A stretch of DNA of 64,000 bases from NCBI GenBank assembly GCA_025408425.1, contig JANXYX010000019.1, positions 1-64,000 on the forward strand, in the 5' to 3' direction. The notes below the pieces were generated by a model that worked only from the letters and a program-made list of their open reading frames with translations, did no database searches and was not told the DNA's origin. Source of the DNA: Granulicella sp. (lineage in GTDB: Bacteria > Acidobacteriota > Terriglobia > Terriglobales > Acidobacteriaceae). The position numbers and the translations under genes were made by a program. Of the stretch, positions 26,212 through 35,101 are shown piece by piece; within the stretch, counting starts at the first letter, position 1; every line of letters begins with the position of its first letter.

Positions 26212-27564
26212 ATGAATAAATTTCTGGTTACTTCTTTGATGGCTGCGGCCGGCGTGTCTGTTCTGTCCAGCGTGCTGGCTTGCGCGCAAGTATCCGAGCC
26301 GGCCCTGACTCCGATTGAAAGTGCAATGGTTCAGGCGGTGGACGCCGAGAATCCTGCAGCGTTGGCGTTGCTGGAGAAGATCGTCAACATCAACAGCGGG
26401 ACGATGAATCTGGCGGGCGTGGTGGCGGTGAAGGATGTGGTGATGCCGCAGATCGAAGCGCTGGGCTTCAAGACGCGATGGGTGTCGATGGAGGCTTTCG
26501 ATCAGCGGGCGGGAGACCTGGTAGCGGAGCATCCGTGTCCTGGCGGAACGGGCAAGTGTGGGAAGCGGCTACTGCTGATTGGACACATGGATACGGTGTT
26601 CGAGCCAAGCAGTAATTTTCAGCGGTATTCCATTGTGCCAGGCACGAATGGCAAGATTGCGACCGGGCCTGGGGTGTCGGATATGAAGGGCGGGCTGGTG
26701 GTGATGCTGTCGGCGCTGAAGGCGATGAAGGCGGCGGGAGCTCTGGACGGGGCAGACATCACGATAGTGCTGAGCGGCGATGAGGAGCGGCCCGGGCACC
26801 CAACAAGCGTGAGCCGCAAAGACATGGTTAGCGCGGGAAAGAGGAGCGATGTGGCGCTGGAGTTCGAGAACGGGGGGCAGATCGACGGGGTGGACTCGGT
26901 ACGGGTGGCGCGACGGAGTTCGATTGGGTGGCAGTTGGAGGCTTCGGGACGGAGCGGTCACTCGTCACAGATCTTTGGGGCGACGTACGGGTATGGCGCA
27001 ATCTATGAGTTGACGCGGATCCTCAACCAGTTCCGGACCGAGTTGCCAGAGCAGGGGCTGACGTTCAATGTGGGCTTGATGGTTGGCGGGTCGACGGCGA
27101 AGTTCAATGATGCGGGGACGGAGGGTGTTGCGACGGGGAAGGTGAATGTGATCTCTCCCGTGGCGCTGGCGGCAGGGGACATACGCACGGTGAGCAACGA
27201 ACAGACGGACCGCGTCGAGGCCAGGATGCGCTCGATTGTGGCGGACCATCTGGCGAAGACGGGGGCGACGATTACGTTTGAAGAGAACTATCCGGCGATG
27301 GCAGATACAGCGGGCAACCGAGCGCTAGTTGAGCAACTGACCGCTGTGAACCAGTCGCTGGGACTGCCGGCCGTGAAAGTAGCAGATGTGATGTCTGGCG
27401 GGGCCGGGGACATCTCTTTTGTAGCGCCTTATGTTCCCGGACTGGTGGGGGTGGGAGCGCAGGGATCAGGGGCGCACGCAGAGGGGGAGACGGTGATTCT
27501 GGACTCTCTGGCGCGTCAGGCGAAGCGGATGGCGCTGCTGATGTACCGGCTGGGGAAAAACTAG
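26212..27564 (+). CDS. Exported M20-family carboxypeptidase (CPG2-like)
   Basis: The 450-residue protein has a signal peptide (MNKFLVTSLMAAAGVSVLSSVLACAQ, cut near residue 25). M20 metal motifs follow: 'GHMDTVFEP' (His125, Asp127), 'GPGVSDMKGGLVVM' and the catalytic 'GDEERPGHP'. The dimerisation domain starts near 'RRSSIGWQLEASGRSGHSS', and the C-terminal ligand is in 'GSGAHAEGE'. It resembles glutamate carboxypeptidase G2. It overlaps the convergent MATE gene by the four bases CTAG. TGaTATTCT (26194-26202), 9 bases before the ATG, is an extended -10 box with no ribosome-binding site after it. Confidence 0.93.
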   Translation: MNKFLVTSLMAAAGVSVLSSVLACAQVSEPALTPIESAMVQAVDAENPAALALLEKIVNINSGTMNLAGVVAVKDVVMPQIEALGFKTRWVSMEAFDQRAGDLVAEHPCPGGTGKCGKRLLLIGHMDTVFEPSSNFQRYSIVPGTNGKIATGPGVSDMKGGLVVMLSALKAMKAAGALDGADITIVLSGDEERPGHPTSVSRKDMVSAGKRSDVALEFENGGQIDGVDSVRVARRSSIGWQLEASGRSGHSSQIFGATYGYGAIYELTRILNQFRTELPEQGLTFNVGLMVGGSTAKFNDAGTEGVATGKVNVISPVALAAGDIRTVSNEQTDRVEARMRSIVADHLAKTGATITFEENYPAMADTAGNRALVEQLTAVNQSLGLPAVKVADVMSGGAGDISFVAPYVPGLVGVGAQGSGAHAEGETVILDSLARQAKRMALLMYRLGKN

Positions 27565-28967
27565 CTGGGAATAGCAGCGGGGTTGGCGAGAGATGGGCGG
27601 GTGCTCTGGCTTGTGATGATGGCGGGGAGTTGGGCGGTGGTGCGGTACCAGATGGTGGTGAGGGCAATGCCGGCGAGGATGAGGCCGATGCAGAGTCCTG
27701 ACCAGAGGCCGGCGGCACCAAGATGCTGGCGGAAGCCGAAGTAGAGGCCGACGGGCAAACCGATCGCCCAATAGGCCGCAAGGTGCACGTAGAGGCCAAT
27801 GCTGGTGTTGCCCGCGCCTCGCAATGCCCCGGTGGCGGTCATCTGGAGACCATCGAAAAGTTGGAAGACTGCGACGATGAAGAGTAACGGAACGGTAGCG
27901 GCAATGACCGCAGGCGAAGGGGAGAAACCGCGAGCGATAGTTCCGGGAATTGCGATGAAGACGCAGGAGGCGAAGAGCATGAAGCAGCTGGAGAGGAGGA
28001 TTCCGGTCCAGCCGGCGGCCCTGGCTGCTGCTGCATCGCCACGGCCGATGGCCTGGCCGACGCGGACGCTGGTAGCTGTGCTGATACCCATGGGGACCAT
28101 GAAGGTGAAGCTGGCACAGTCGAGCGCGATCTGGTGGCCGGCGAGAGGTAGCGCTCCAAGTGTGGAGATGATGGCAGTGACTGCGCCGAAGATGGCGATC
28201 TCGACGAAGATCTGGGCACCGACGGGAGCGCCAAGGCGTAAGAGTTCGCGCATACGAGCGGACTCGTAGCGCCACCTGGTCTGGAAGAGGCCATAGTTGT
28301 GGCGGCGCTGGTAATAGACGAGGAAAGCGACCATGACTGCGGCCTGATAGCAGCGGGAGAGCATGGTGGACCAGCCGGATCCGGCAACGCCCCAGGCGGG
28401 AATGGACAGATATCGCCAGTGATGACCGTAGATGAAGAGCCAGTTGAACAGAACGTTGATCAGATTTGCGGAGATGAGCGTGAAGGCGATGGAGAAGGGA
28501 TGGTTGAAGGCCTGAAGGTAACGACGCAGAACCAGCCAAAGGATCAGCGCCGGGGTTCCCCAGTTGAGTGCGTTAAGGAAGGGGTTGGCCAGCGCGAGGA
28601 TCTGCGGATCAGTGTGGAGGTGCGAGAAGCCGAATGGCATCAGCGCGACGATCGACATCAGAATGACGGTTAGGATTGCGCCCAGGACGAGCCCATGCTG
28701 GAGTGAGCGGTTGGCGTCGTCAATCCTTTTGCCTCCGAAGGCCTGGGAGAGGACGGTGTCGAGGCCCAGCAGGATGCCGCCGATCCCAAAGGCGAGCGTG
28801 TGATACATCACCTGGCCGAGGGCTGCAGCACCAAGCGCGATGGCGGAGTTGGGCAGGTGGCCGACCATGATGGTGTCCACGATGCCCATCACCATCCAGC
28901 CGATCTCCGCCGCGACGAGCGGGAGGGCGAGGCGGAGCATAAGCGGGATTTCACGACGAATGGACAT
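27561..28967 (-). CDS. MATE-family multidrug/sodium antiporter (NorM-like)
   Basis: The 468-residue protein has about twelve membrane helices in two homologous MatE halves. The first starts 'LRLALPLVAAEIGWMVMGIVDTIMVGHLP'. The second contains 'LGAPVGAQIFVEIAIFGAVTAIISTLG' and 'LAGHQIALDCASFTFMVPMGISTATSVRVGQAIGRGD', the NorM-type signature. It should export cationic drugs or metabolites using a sodium or proton gradient. The gene stands alone on the minus strand, tail-to-tail with the M20 peptidase. Confidence 0.94.
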   Translation of the reverse strand: MSIRREIPLMLRLALPLVAAEIGWMVMGIVDTIMVGHLPNSAIALGAAALGQVMYHTLAFGIGGILLGLDTVLSQAFGGKRIDDANRSLQHGLVLGAILTVILMSIVALMPFGFSHLHTDPQILALANPFLNALNWGTPALILWLVLRRYLQAFNHPFSIAFTLISANLINVLFNWLFIYGHHWRYLSIPAWGVAGSGWSTMLSRCYQAAVMVAFLVYYQRRHNYGLFQTRWRYESARMRELLRLGAPVGAQIFVEIAIFGAVTAIISTLGALPLAGHQIALDCASFTFMVPMGISTATSVRVGQAIGRGDAAAARAAGWTGILLSSCFMLFASCVFIAIPGTIARGFSPSPAVIAATVPLLFIVAVFQLFDGLQMTATGALRGAGNTSIGLYVHLAAYWAIGLPVGLYFGFRQHLGAAGLWSGLCIGLILAGIALTTIWYRTTAQLPAIITSQSTRPSLANPAAIPS

Positions 28968-29230
28968 GGCGGATAAGGAAATCCTTGATGGTGGCTTGGC
29001 TGTATCGCTATTTTAGCTGGCTGGATTGGTGGCCGAAACCACGATTACGTCTCATCCATTGCACATTCAGTGTGGTGCTAATCTGCGCCATCCAGCCGAG
29101 GGAAGACTATTTTCGGTCTTGGTGACGTGCATCACATCACGTCTCTTCGCGTCTAGGTAAGATCGCCCCGTCATTGGGTATGTGATGTTTTCAATTCCAA
29201 GTTCAACGACGTGAAAGCGAACGGGACATC

Positions 29231-29776
29231 ATGAACAGGTCTCAGCGTGTGGTCGTGGTGATACCTCGAGTCGGCCCGCGCAGGGCGATTGTCCCTCGAA
29301 TCGTGTTCTCGAACGAGGAACAGCAGGCACATCTGGCCTTGAGGACACCGGTGTGGACTTACATTCGGCAAGCCCGATTGTCGGTGATACTGACTGCGCC
29401 GTTGATTTATCTCTGTCTGGTTCCCTTCGTGCTGCTCGACATTGCGATGTCCGCCTACCAGGCGGTCTGCTTTCCGATCTATGGAATCCCGAAAGTCCAG
29501 GCCGCCGATTACTTTATCTTTGATCGAAGCAAGTTGCTTTATCTAAACTCCATAGAGCGCCTCAATTGCGCCTGCTGTTCCTACGCAAACGGATTGATTG
29601 CCTATGCTGGTGAGATCGCCGGGCGGACAGAGCAGTATTGGTGTCCGATCAAACACGCTCATCAATCTGCAGCGCCTCACTCCCGGTATCAGCAGTTTCT
29701 TCCCTTTGGGGATGCGTCAGCTTATCGAGACCAATCGGAAGGCGTGCGAAGGCACTTCCGCGATCTAAACCGCTGA
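29231..29776 (+). CDS. Conserved membrane protein with a Cys-rich motif, unknown function
   Basis: The 181-residue protein has a basic N-terminus and one long hydrophobic segment ('RLSVILTAPLIYLCLVPFVLLDIAMSAYQAV', about residues 49-79) that may form a hairpin. A strikingly conserved-looking region follows, 'YLNSIERLNCACCSYANGLIAYAGEIAGRTEQYWCPIKHA'. I recall proteins with the same 'IEKLNC.YC.YANG..aY..Ei..RTEqYWCPIKHA' pattern in Proteobacteria, all of unknown function. The spaced Cys residues and the final CPIKHA could bind a metal or heme (inference). No partner gene is adjacent. About 260 bases before it contain nothing recognised. Confidence 0.7.
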   Translation: MNRSQRVVVVIPRVGPRRAIVPRIVFSNEEQQAHLALRTPVWTYIRQARLSVILTAPLIYLCLVPFVLLDIAMSAYQAVCFPIYGIPKVQAADYFIFDRSKLLYLNSIERLNCACCSYANGLIAYAGEIAGRTEQYWCPIKHAHQSAAPHSRYQQFLPFGDASAYRDQSEGVRRHFRDLNR

Positions 29777-29807
29777 AATAAATCCAGGAACCTAAACAAT
29801 CCGCGAG

Positions 29808-31040
29808 CTAGCTGGTGGGCAGCGCACCGGGGCGTTTGAGGTGCATGGCCTCGGCGGTCATGTCGGTGTATTTGAGGCCAGCTCCGGTGTTGAAGAGGAC
29901 GACTTTGTCAGTGGGCTGTAGTTCTCCGGACGCGAGTAACTGGTCGTAGGCGGCGGTCGCGGCGGCGCCTTCGGGGGAGAGGAAGATGCCTTCGTGTTTG
30001 GCCCAATCGAGAATGCTGGCAAGGATAGCTTCGTCAGTGGCGGCGATGGCTTTGCCGCCCGATTTCTCCAGGATGTCGAGGATGATGGTGTCGCCGTAAG
30101 GCTTGGGGACGCGGAGACCGGCGGCAAAGGTGGCAGCATTCTGAAAGAACTCGCTGACGGGCTTGTGCTGGTCGAAGGCTGTGGCGATAGGGGCACAGCC
30201 GGCTGCCTGAAGCGCGTACATTCTGGGGCGCTTGCTTCCCTTCTCTACCCAGCCGAGCTGCTCCATCTCGTCGAAGGCCTTCCACATGCCGATGAGGCCT
30301 ACGCCGCCGCCGGTAGGGTAGAAGACGGCGTCGGGATAGGTCCAGCCGAGCTGCTCTACCAACTCATAGCCCATGGTCTTCTTGCCTTCGACACGGAAGG
30401 GTTCCTTCAGCGTTGAGATGTCGAACCAGACTTGCTCGGCTGAGGTGTTTGCTTCCTTCTGCGCCTTGATATTTTCACCGACCAGGCGGGCGCAGTCGCT
30501 GATGAGGCCGTCGACCATGGTGACGTCTGCTCCGTAAACGATGCCTTCGAGGTAGTTGGCGAAGGGGACGTCCTGGGGCATGAAGATGTGGGCGGCGATA
30601 CCTGCTGCGGCGGCGTAGGCGGCAAGGGCTCCGGCAGCATTGCCAGCAGAGGGGACGGCGAGATGCTGGAGGCCGTAGTGCTTCGCCATGGTGACGGCGA
30701 GGCCGAGGCCGCGGGCCTTGAAGGTTCCGGTGGGGTTGGCTCCTTCCTCCTTGATGTAGAGGCCGGGGTAACGCCTGCTGTGGAGCATGGGGGTCCAGCC
30801 TTCGCCGAGGGTGACGGGAGTGACGTCGGGCAGAACGGACGCGTAGCGCCACATGCCGAGGCTTGCGGAAGAGGCTGCGGCACGTGCGGCTATGTCTTCA
30901 CGTCTGGCGGTGCGCTTTAGCTCGTCCATGTCATAGCGGACATAGAGGGAGCCGGCGCACAGGGGGCAGAGGGTTTGGGGGGTGTCAGCAGAGAGGTGAT
31001 GGTGGCAGCGGGAGCACTCAAGAAAAGCAATTGCAGGCAT
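29808..31040 (-). CDS. thrC: Threonine synthase
   Basis: The PLP enzyme converts O-phosphohomoserine to threonine. The 410-residue protein starts with a zinc-ribbon-like head (Cys9, Cys12, Cys25, Cys28), typical of this threonine synthase group. The fold-type-II core follows with the PLP lysine in 'NPTGTFKARG' (Lys107), 'VPSAGNAAGALAAYAAAAGI' and the phosphate loop 'PTGGGVGLIGMWKAF'. It ends 'VVLFNTGAGLKY'. It is the only threonine-branch gene in the window; homoserine dehydrogenase and kinase are not here. Confidence 0.95.
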   Translation of the reverse strand: MPAIAFLECSRCHHHLSADTPQTLCPLCAGSLYVRYDMDELKRTARREDIAARAAASSASLGMWRYASVLPDVTPVTLGEGWTPMLHSRRYPGLYIKEEGANPTGTFKARGLGLAVTMAKHYGLQHLAVPSAGNAAGALAAYAAAAGIAAHIFMPQDVPFANYLEGIVYGADVTMVDGLISDCARLVGENIKAQKEANTSAEQVWFDISTLKEPFRVEGKKTMGYELVEQLGWTYPDAVFYPTGGGVGLIGMWKAFDEMEQLGWVEKGSKRPRMYALQAAGCAPIATAFDQHKPVSEFFQNAATFAAGLRVPKPYGDTIILDILEKSGGKAIAATDEAILASILDWAKHEGIFLSPEGAAATAAYDQLLASGELQPTDKVVLFNTGAGLKYTDMTAEAMHLKRPGALPTS

Positions 31041-31163
31041 GGGACTATGCTACGCGGAACGCTGCGAGTATGGCGTGACTGCTGAGATGTCAGGCAGGGG
31101 AGGAGAGGACGCAACTCGGTTGCGGCCTCATCTACCGATGCCTGGGATGGGGCGTTTGGAGTG

Positions 31164-31520
31164 CTAGCGGACTTTGAGCCAGCGACGGGCGGAAAAGTCG
31201 GTCGCGATGCTTGCTGCCAGCAGCATGAGGCTGATAGTGAACGCGCTAAGAACCCAGCCGATCTCCATACGTCCCTTGAGCATGAACCGGTCGAGCAGAG
31301 CCAGCACGAGTACCAGCACGGCTGCCTCTGCGAAGAAAGCGGAGCAGCGATGGGCTGAAAGCGCGATGAGTTCGAGGAGAGGGGAGGGTGTCTTCTGGGT
31401 GGAACCACCGCCGTTGGGGACTAGTACGAGGCGGTGTGGGTTCGAGGAAGACTGCTGTGAATCATTTACTGCTGGGGTGGAAATACTCCTGATGGAGTTT
31501 GAAACATTTTTGTGAAACAT
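31164..31520 (-). CDS. Small membrane protein, unknown
   Basis: The 118-residue product starts MFHKNVSNSIRS and has a Ser/Pro-rich, probably flexible first half. Two hydrophobic helices follow ('CSAFFAEAAVLVLVLALLDRFM' and 'IGWVLSAFTISLMLLAASIA'), and the end is basic (ARRWLKVR). The pattern recalls the small membrane proteins commonly annotated as hypothetical in Acidobacteriaceae. ATG 31520 is used because AAAGG lies 8 bases upstream. It lies upstream of thrC on the same strand, 123 bases away. Confidence 0.5.
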   Translation of the reverse strand: MFHKNVSNSIRSISTPAVNDSQQSSSNPHRLVLVPNGGGSTQKTPSPLLELIALSAHRCSAFFAEAAVLVLVLALLDRFMLKGRMEIGWVLSAFTISLMLLAASIATDFSARRWLKVR

Positions 31521-31650
31521 AAACAAAACCTTTGTCGTGCCTGTAACAAGTGTCACCCGGCGACGCGCTTAAGTCTAGTTAATTTACGGTAAATCATTGT
31601 CAATGAACAACTTAGCTATATCAATTATGTAGAAATGAGAGAATATACAG

Positions 31651-32619
31651 GTGAAAGACATTGAGAGAACGAAGCCAGCGGTGCGGATGATCTCCGTCGA
31701 TATGGATGGGACGTTGCTAGGAGCGGACGGCCGGGTGAGTGCGCGAAATCTGTCCGCGATGCAGTCTGCGGAGCGTGCAGGCATTGAGGTGGTGGTCGCC
31801 ACGGGACGGCGGCACTCCTACGCCATGCGGCAACTGCGGGGGCTTGGTCTGCGGGAAGAGAGTGCGTTGGTCAGCTCCAACGGCACAGTGACCCGAACGA
31901 TTGGCGCCAGACTGCTGGAGCGGACGCGGATGGCGAAATCGACCGCGCAGTGGCTATGCGGGCATCTGGATGAGTTCCGTAATGCGCTGGTCATGACGTT
32001 TGACATGGTGGGGCCGGATGGCGATGATGCGCGTGGAGCGCTGGTGGTGGAGCATCTGGAGGAGTTGCATGGAAGCATCGGCAAGTGGATGGTGGCGAAT
32101 GAGCCGTACATCGCGCATGTGATGCCGATCGAACGGGCGCTGGAGGGTGAAGCGCCTATCCAGATGATGCTGTGCGGGACGATGGAACGGATGAGGCGGG
32201 CTGAGGCGCGGATGCTGGAGCATCCGGGGGTGTCGGCGGTGGGCGTAACGATGCAGGAGCATGGGAGCCTTGGCGCAGAGATTGCGCTGCATCGGACCGA
32301 GTATCCGGAGCGCGATCTGAGCATTGTGGACATACTGCCGGCGGGGTGCAGCAAAGGCTCGGCGCTGGTACGGCTGGCGGGAAATCGCGGGGTGAAGATG
32401 GAAGAGATGCTGGCGATCGGAGACAACTGGAACGACGTTTCCATGCTGGACGTTGCGGGACGCGCGGTGTTGATGGGGAACGCTCCGGAAGACTTGAAAC
32501 AGGTGGGAGCGGAGCGCGGCTGGAGGCTGGGCGGACGGCATGATGAGGATGGGGTTGCCGAGGCGATTGAGGCAGCGCTGAGCGAATTGCCTGCCGGTGC
32601 ACTGTCGGGAGCACGATAG
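31651..32619 (+). CDS. HAD-superfamily (Cof-type) phosphatase
   Basis: The 322-residue protein has all four HAD motifs: I 'SVDMDGTLL' (Asp17, Asp19), II 'VVATGR', III with Lys in 'GCSKGSAL', and IV 'AIGDNWNDVSMLDVAG'. The insertion between motifs II and III is the large C2B-type cap of Cof phosphatases, which act on sugar phosphates or flavin/PLP phosphates. The start is the GTG at 31651. The preceding 130 bases are unusually AT-rich and carry ATTTAC-g-GTAAAT, a small palindrome. Confidence 0.9.
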   Translation: MKDIERTKPAVRMISVDMDGTLLGADGRVSARNLSAMQSAERAGIEVVVATGRRHSYAMRQLRGLGLREESALVSSNGTVTRTIGARLLERTRMAKSTAQWLCGHLDEFRNALVMTFDMVGPDGDDARGALVVEHLEELHGSIGKWMVANEPYIAHVMPIERALEGEAPIQMMLCGTMERMRRAEARMLEHPGVSAVGVTMQEHGSLGAEIALHRTEYPERDLSIVDILPAGCSKGSALVRLAGNRGVKMEEMLAIGDNWNDVSMLDVAGRAVLMGNAPEDLKQVGAERGWRLGGRHDEDGVAEAIEAALSELPAGALSGAR

Positions 32620-32680
32620 TTGCAGGATGGAACGAGTTGGCCTGGGGCGGTTGTGGAGCTGGCGATGGTAGGCTTTTAGA

Positions 32681-33412
32681 GTGGCGATGCGACTGAGCAC
32701 AGTTCGGCGGGCGTTGACGATGCTGATGTTGGTGACAGCGATCGTGCCGTCTGTGCGTGCAGCGGAACATGTGACTCTGAAAAATGGATTCGGGCTGGAT
32801 TGCGTGCGTCGCGAGGCGGCTGGAGACAAGGTGCGGCTGTATCTTGCTCCTGACGTTGCCGGGACAGTCGCACAGTCAAACTACCTTGAAGTAGCGGCGG
32901 ATGCGGTGGTGCGGGTGGAGCAGGTTGCAGATGCTCCGCAAGCGATGGCGGCGAAGTTGCCGGCAGCTGTCAGTGGGGGTTCCCTGCCAGCTGAACCAAC
33001 CAGGATCGAGATGCACCAGATGCTGGCGCGGGCAGGCGCAGCCCATAACATCGACGAAGACCTGCTGGCGAGCGTAGTGCGGGCGGAGAGTGGTGGGCAG
33101 GTGCGGGCAGTATCAAGGACGGGCGCACAAGGCTTGATGCAGTTAATGCCTCGCACAGCGAACGAAATGGGCGTCGCAGATGCTTTTCGTCCGGAACAGA
33201 ATATTGCGGGCGGGACAGCGTATCTGGATGGTCTGCTGACGCGTTATCACGACAACGTGGCACTGGCGCTGGCAGCCTATAACGCTGGTCCAGCGGCGGT
33301 GGACCGGTATCGGGGTGTGCCACCGTATCGCGAGACGCGGGCATATGTTGCGCGGGTCATTCGGGAGTTCAACCGGCGCAAGCAGGGGACGTTGCTGGCT
33401 GGAGCGCAATAA
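32681..33412 (+). CDS. Lytic transglycosylase (SLT domain)
   Basis: The 243-residue exported protein has a signal segment ('RRALTMLMLVTAIVPSVRA'). A short domain of about 60 residues, beginning 'HVTLKNGFGLDCVRRE' and common in Acidobacteriota SLT proteins, follows. The SLT domain has catalytic Glu136 in 'VVRAESGG', then 'GAQGLMQLMPRTANEMG' and 'ALAAYNAGPAAVDRY'. It cleaves peptidoglycan glycan strands to anhydro-muropeptides. The start may be GTG 32681 or ATG 32687. A gene for a YbhN-like membrane protein follows after 41 bases. Confidence 0.92.
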   Translation: MAMRLSTVRRALTMLMLVTAIVPSVRAAEHVTLKNGFGLDCVRREAAGDKVRLYLAPDVAGTVAQSNYLEVAADAVVRVEQVADAPQAMAAKLPAAVSGGSLPAEPTRIEMHQMLARAGAAHNIDEDLLASVVRAESGGQVRAVSRTGAQGLMQLMPRTANEMGVADAFRPEQNIAGGTAYLDGLLTRYHDNVALALAAYNAGPAAVDRYRGVPPYRETRAYVARVIREFNRRKQGTLLAGAQ

Positions 33413-33453
33413 TTGCGCTGAATGAAGGCCGAAACGAGTAGATTAGGGAAGCC

Positions 33454-34503
33454 ATGAAGAAGCGTGATGGGATTATCTGGTTCACCGGCGTCGTTGTGCT
33501 TGTGCTGGTGGTGGTGCTGTTTCGCGACAAGATTCACTTTGACTGGGCGACGTTCTGGCAGCAGCTGCGCCATGCCAGCGTGGGCCACATTCTTGCGGGG
33601 ATCGCACTGATCTACGCGACGTACTGGCTGCGGGCGGTGCGCTGGTCAGTGTTTGTAGCGCCGACGAAGCAGGTATCCGCGGGGACGTTGCTGGGATCGC
33701 AGTTCATTGGATTTACTGCAGTAGCCCTCTTCGGACGTCTGGCGGACCTGACGCGACCGTACCTGGTGGCGAAGCGGATTTCGCTGCCACTCAGCTCTCA
33801 GGTGGCGGTGTACACGATTGAGCGAATGTTTGATCTGGGCGCGGCGGCGATCATCTTTTCGAGTGCGCTGGCGTTTACCCCCAAAGACCTGCCACACCAT
33901 GAGCTGTTCGTGCGGACGGGCCTGCTGAGCCTGGCGGCTACTGCGGCGATTGCGATCTTCGCGGTGGTGGTGCGGGTCTCCGGTGGTGCGGTGGCGGGGT
34001 TTGCGCGGATGACGCTGGGAGGGCTTTCAAAGCCGTTGGCTGAGAGTATTGCGACGAAGATTCTGGGGTTTCGCGATGGCCTGAATGCGCTGTCTTCGCT
34101 GCGCGATTTCGGCGTGGTGCTGCTGATCTCGCTGGCGATGTGGGGCATGATCGGCGGCGCTTATATGCAGACGGCGCATGCGTTTGTGGACACGCCCGAG
34201 TTGGCGGGACTGACGTACTCACGGACGATGCTGCTGATGGCGGCGAGCATCGGCGGTTCTCTGCTGCAGCTCCCGATTATCGGTTGGTTCACGCAGATCG
34301 CTGTGACGGCAGCGGCGATGCACACGCTCTACGGCGCGCCCATTGAAGTGGCAACAGCGTGCGGTGCGGTACTGCTGGTGGTCACTTTTATCTGCATCAT
34401 TCCCGCGGGTCTGATCTATGCGCGTATCGAACATGTGAACCTGAAGCAGGTGACGGAAGAGAGTGAAGCCGCGGCGGAAGAGACGCTGGGTCTGCACAGC
34501 TAA
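33454..34503 (+). CDS. YbhN/UPF0104-type membrane protein (LPG synthase TM domain)
   Basis: The 349-residue protein has about eight membrane helices in the pattern of the lysylphosphatidylglycerol-synthase TM domain. The blocks are 'LAGIALIYATYWLRAVRW', 'TLLGSQFIGFTAVALFGRLADLTRPYLVAKRISLPLSSQVAVYTIERMFDL' and 'AASIGGSLLQLPIIGWFTQIAV'. There is no C-terminal aminoacyltransferase domain, so it is not a full MprF. The role is probably lipid flipping or envelope related (inference). It lies close behind the transglycosylase gene. Confidence 0.88.
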   Translation: MKKRDGIIWFTGVVVLVLVVVLFRDKIHFDWATFWQQLRHASVGHILAGIALIYATYWLRAVRWSVFVAPTKQVSAGTLLGSQFIGFTAVALFGRLADLTRPYLVAKRISLPLSSQVAVYTIERMFDLGAAAIIFSSALAFTPKDLPHHELFVRTGLLSLAATAAIAIFAVVVRVSGGAVAGFARMTLGGLSKPLAESIATKILGFRDGLNALSSLRDFGVVLLISLAMWGMIGGAYMQTAHAFVDTPELAGLTYSRTMLLMAASIGGSLLQLPIIGWFTQIAVTAAAMHTLYGAPIEVATACGAVLLVVTFICIIPAGLIYARIEHVNLKQVTEESEAAAEETLGLHS

Positions 34504-34580
34504 CGGGTACATGCTGCGGCGATCAGTAAGTGCAACCGAGTGCGTGTGTTGCGCACGACGGAGAGTGTAACCGGCGCCAC

Positions 34581-34589
34581 TGCTAGAAT
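34581..34589 (+). promoter_or_regulatory. Extended -10 box before nrdR
   Basis: TGcTAGAAT is an extended -10 element ending 12 bases before the nrdR ATG. No Shine-Dalgarno sequence lies between, so the transcript would have a leader of about five bases or none. Confidence 0.45.
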
Positions 34590-34601
34590 CGATATATTCC
34601 A

Positions 34602-35081
34602 ATGAGATGTCCTTACTGTGGTTTTGCCCAGGATCGAGTTGTAGATTCACGCGAGAGTAAAGAGGCGGATTCAATTCGCCGGCGGCGCGAGTGCGAGGGT
34701 TGCAACAAGCGGTTCACGACGTATGAGCGGATCGACGAGATCCCATACATGGTGGTTAAGAAAGATGGACGACGGGAGAAGTTCGACCGGCAGAAGGTGC
34801 TGAGTGGGCTGCTGCATGCGTGCGAGAAGCGACCTGTCTCCGCTGCCAAACTGGAACATATCGTCGACGAGACTGAGGCGTATGTGGTGGATTCGCCGGA
34901 GCGCGAACGTTCTACCAGCGAGGTGGGCGAACTGATCATGTCGCGGCTGAAAGGCATCGACACAGTGGCCTACATACGGTTTGCAAGCGTGTATCGCGAC
35001 TTCAAGGATGTTCGTGAGTTCAAAGCCGAGTTGGAAGAATTACTGAGCGGCAAAGACAATAGAAAGCGGCACCAGGTCTAG
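34602..35081 (+). CDS. nrdR: Transcriptional repressor NrdR
   Basis: NrdR represses ribonucleotide reductase genes in response to ATP/dATP. The 159-residue protein has the N-terminal zinc ribbon (Cys3, Cys6, Cys31, Cys34; MRCPYCGF...RRRRECEGCNKRFTTYER) and an ATP-cone domain ('VVKKDGRREKFDRQKVLSGLLHACEKRPV'). The length is normal for the family. No ribonucleotide reductase gene or NrdR box pair is visible in this window. The isocitrate dehydrogenase gene follows after 20 bases. Confidence 0.97.
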   Translation: MRCPYCGFAQDRVVDSRESKEADSIRRRRECEGCNKRFTTYERIDEIPYMVVKKDGRREKFDRQKVLSGLLHACEKRPVSAAKLEHIVDETEAYVVDSPERERSTSEVGELIMSRLKGIDTVAYIRFASVYRDFKDVREFKAELEELLSGKDNRKRHQV

Positions 35082-35101
35082 TCACGGAGAAGAGGTCAAG
35101 C

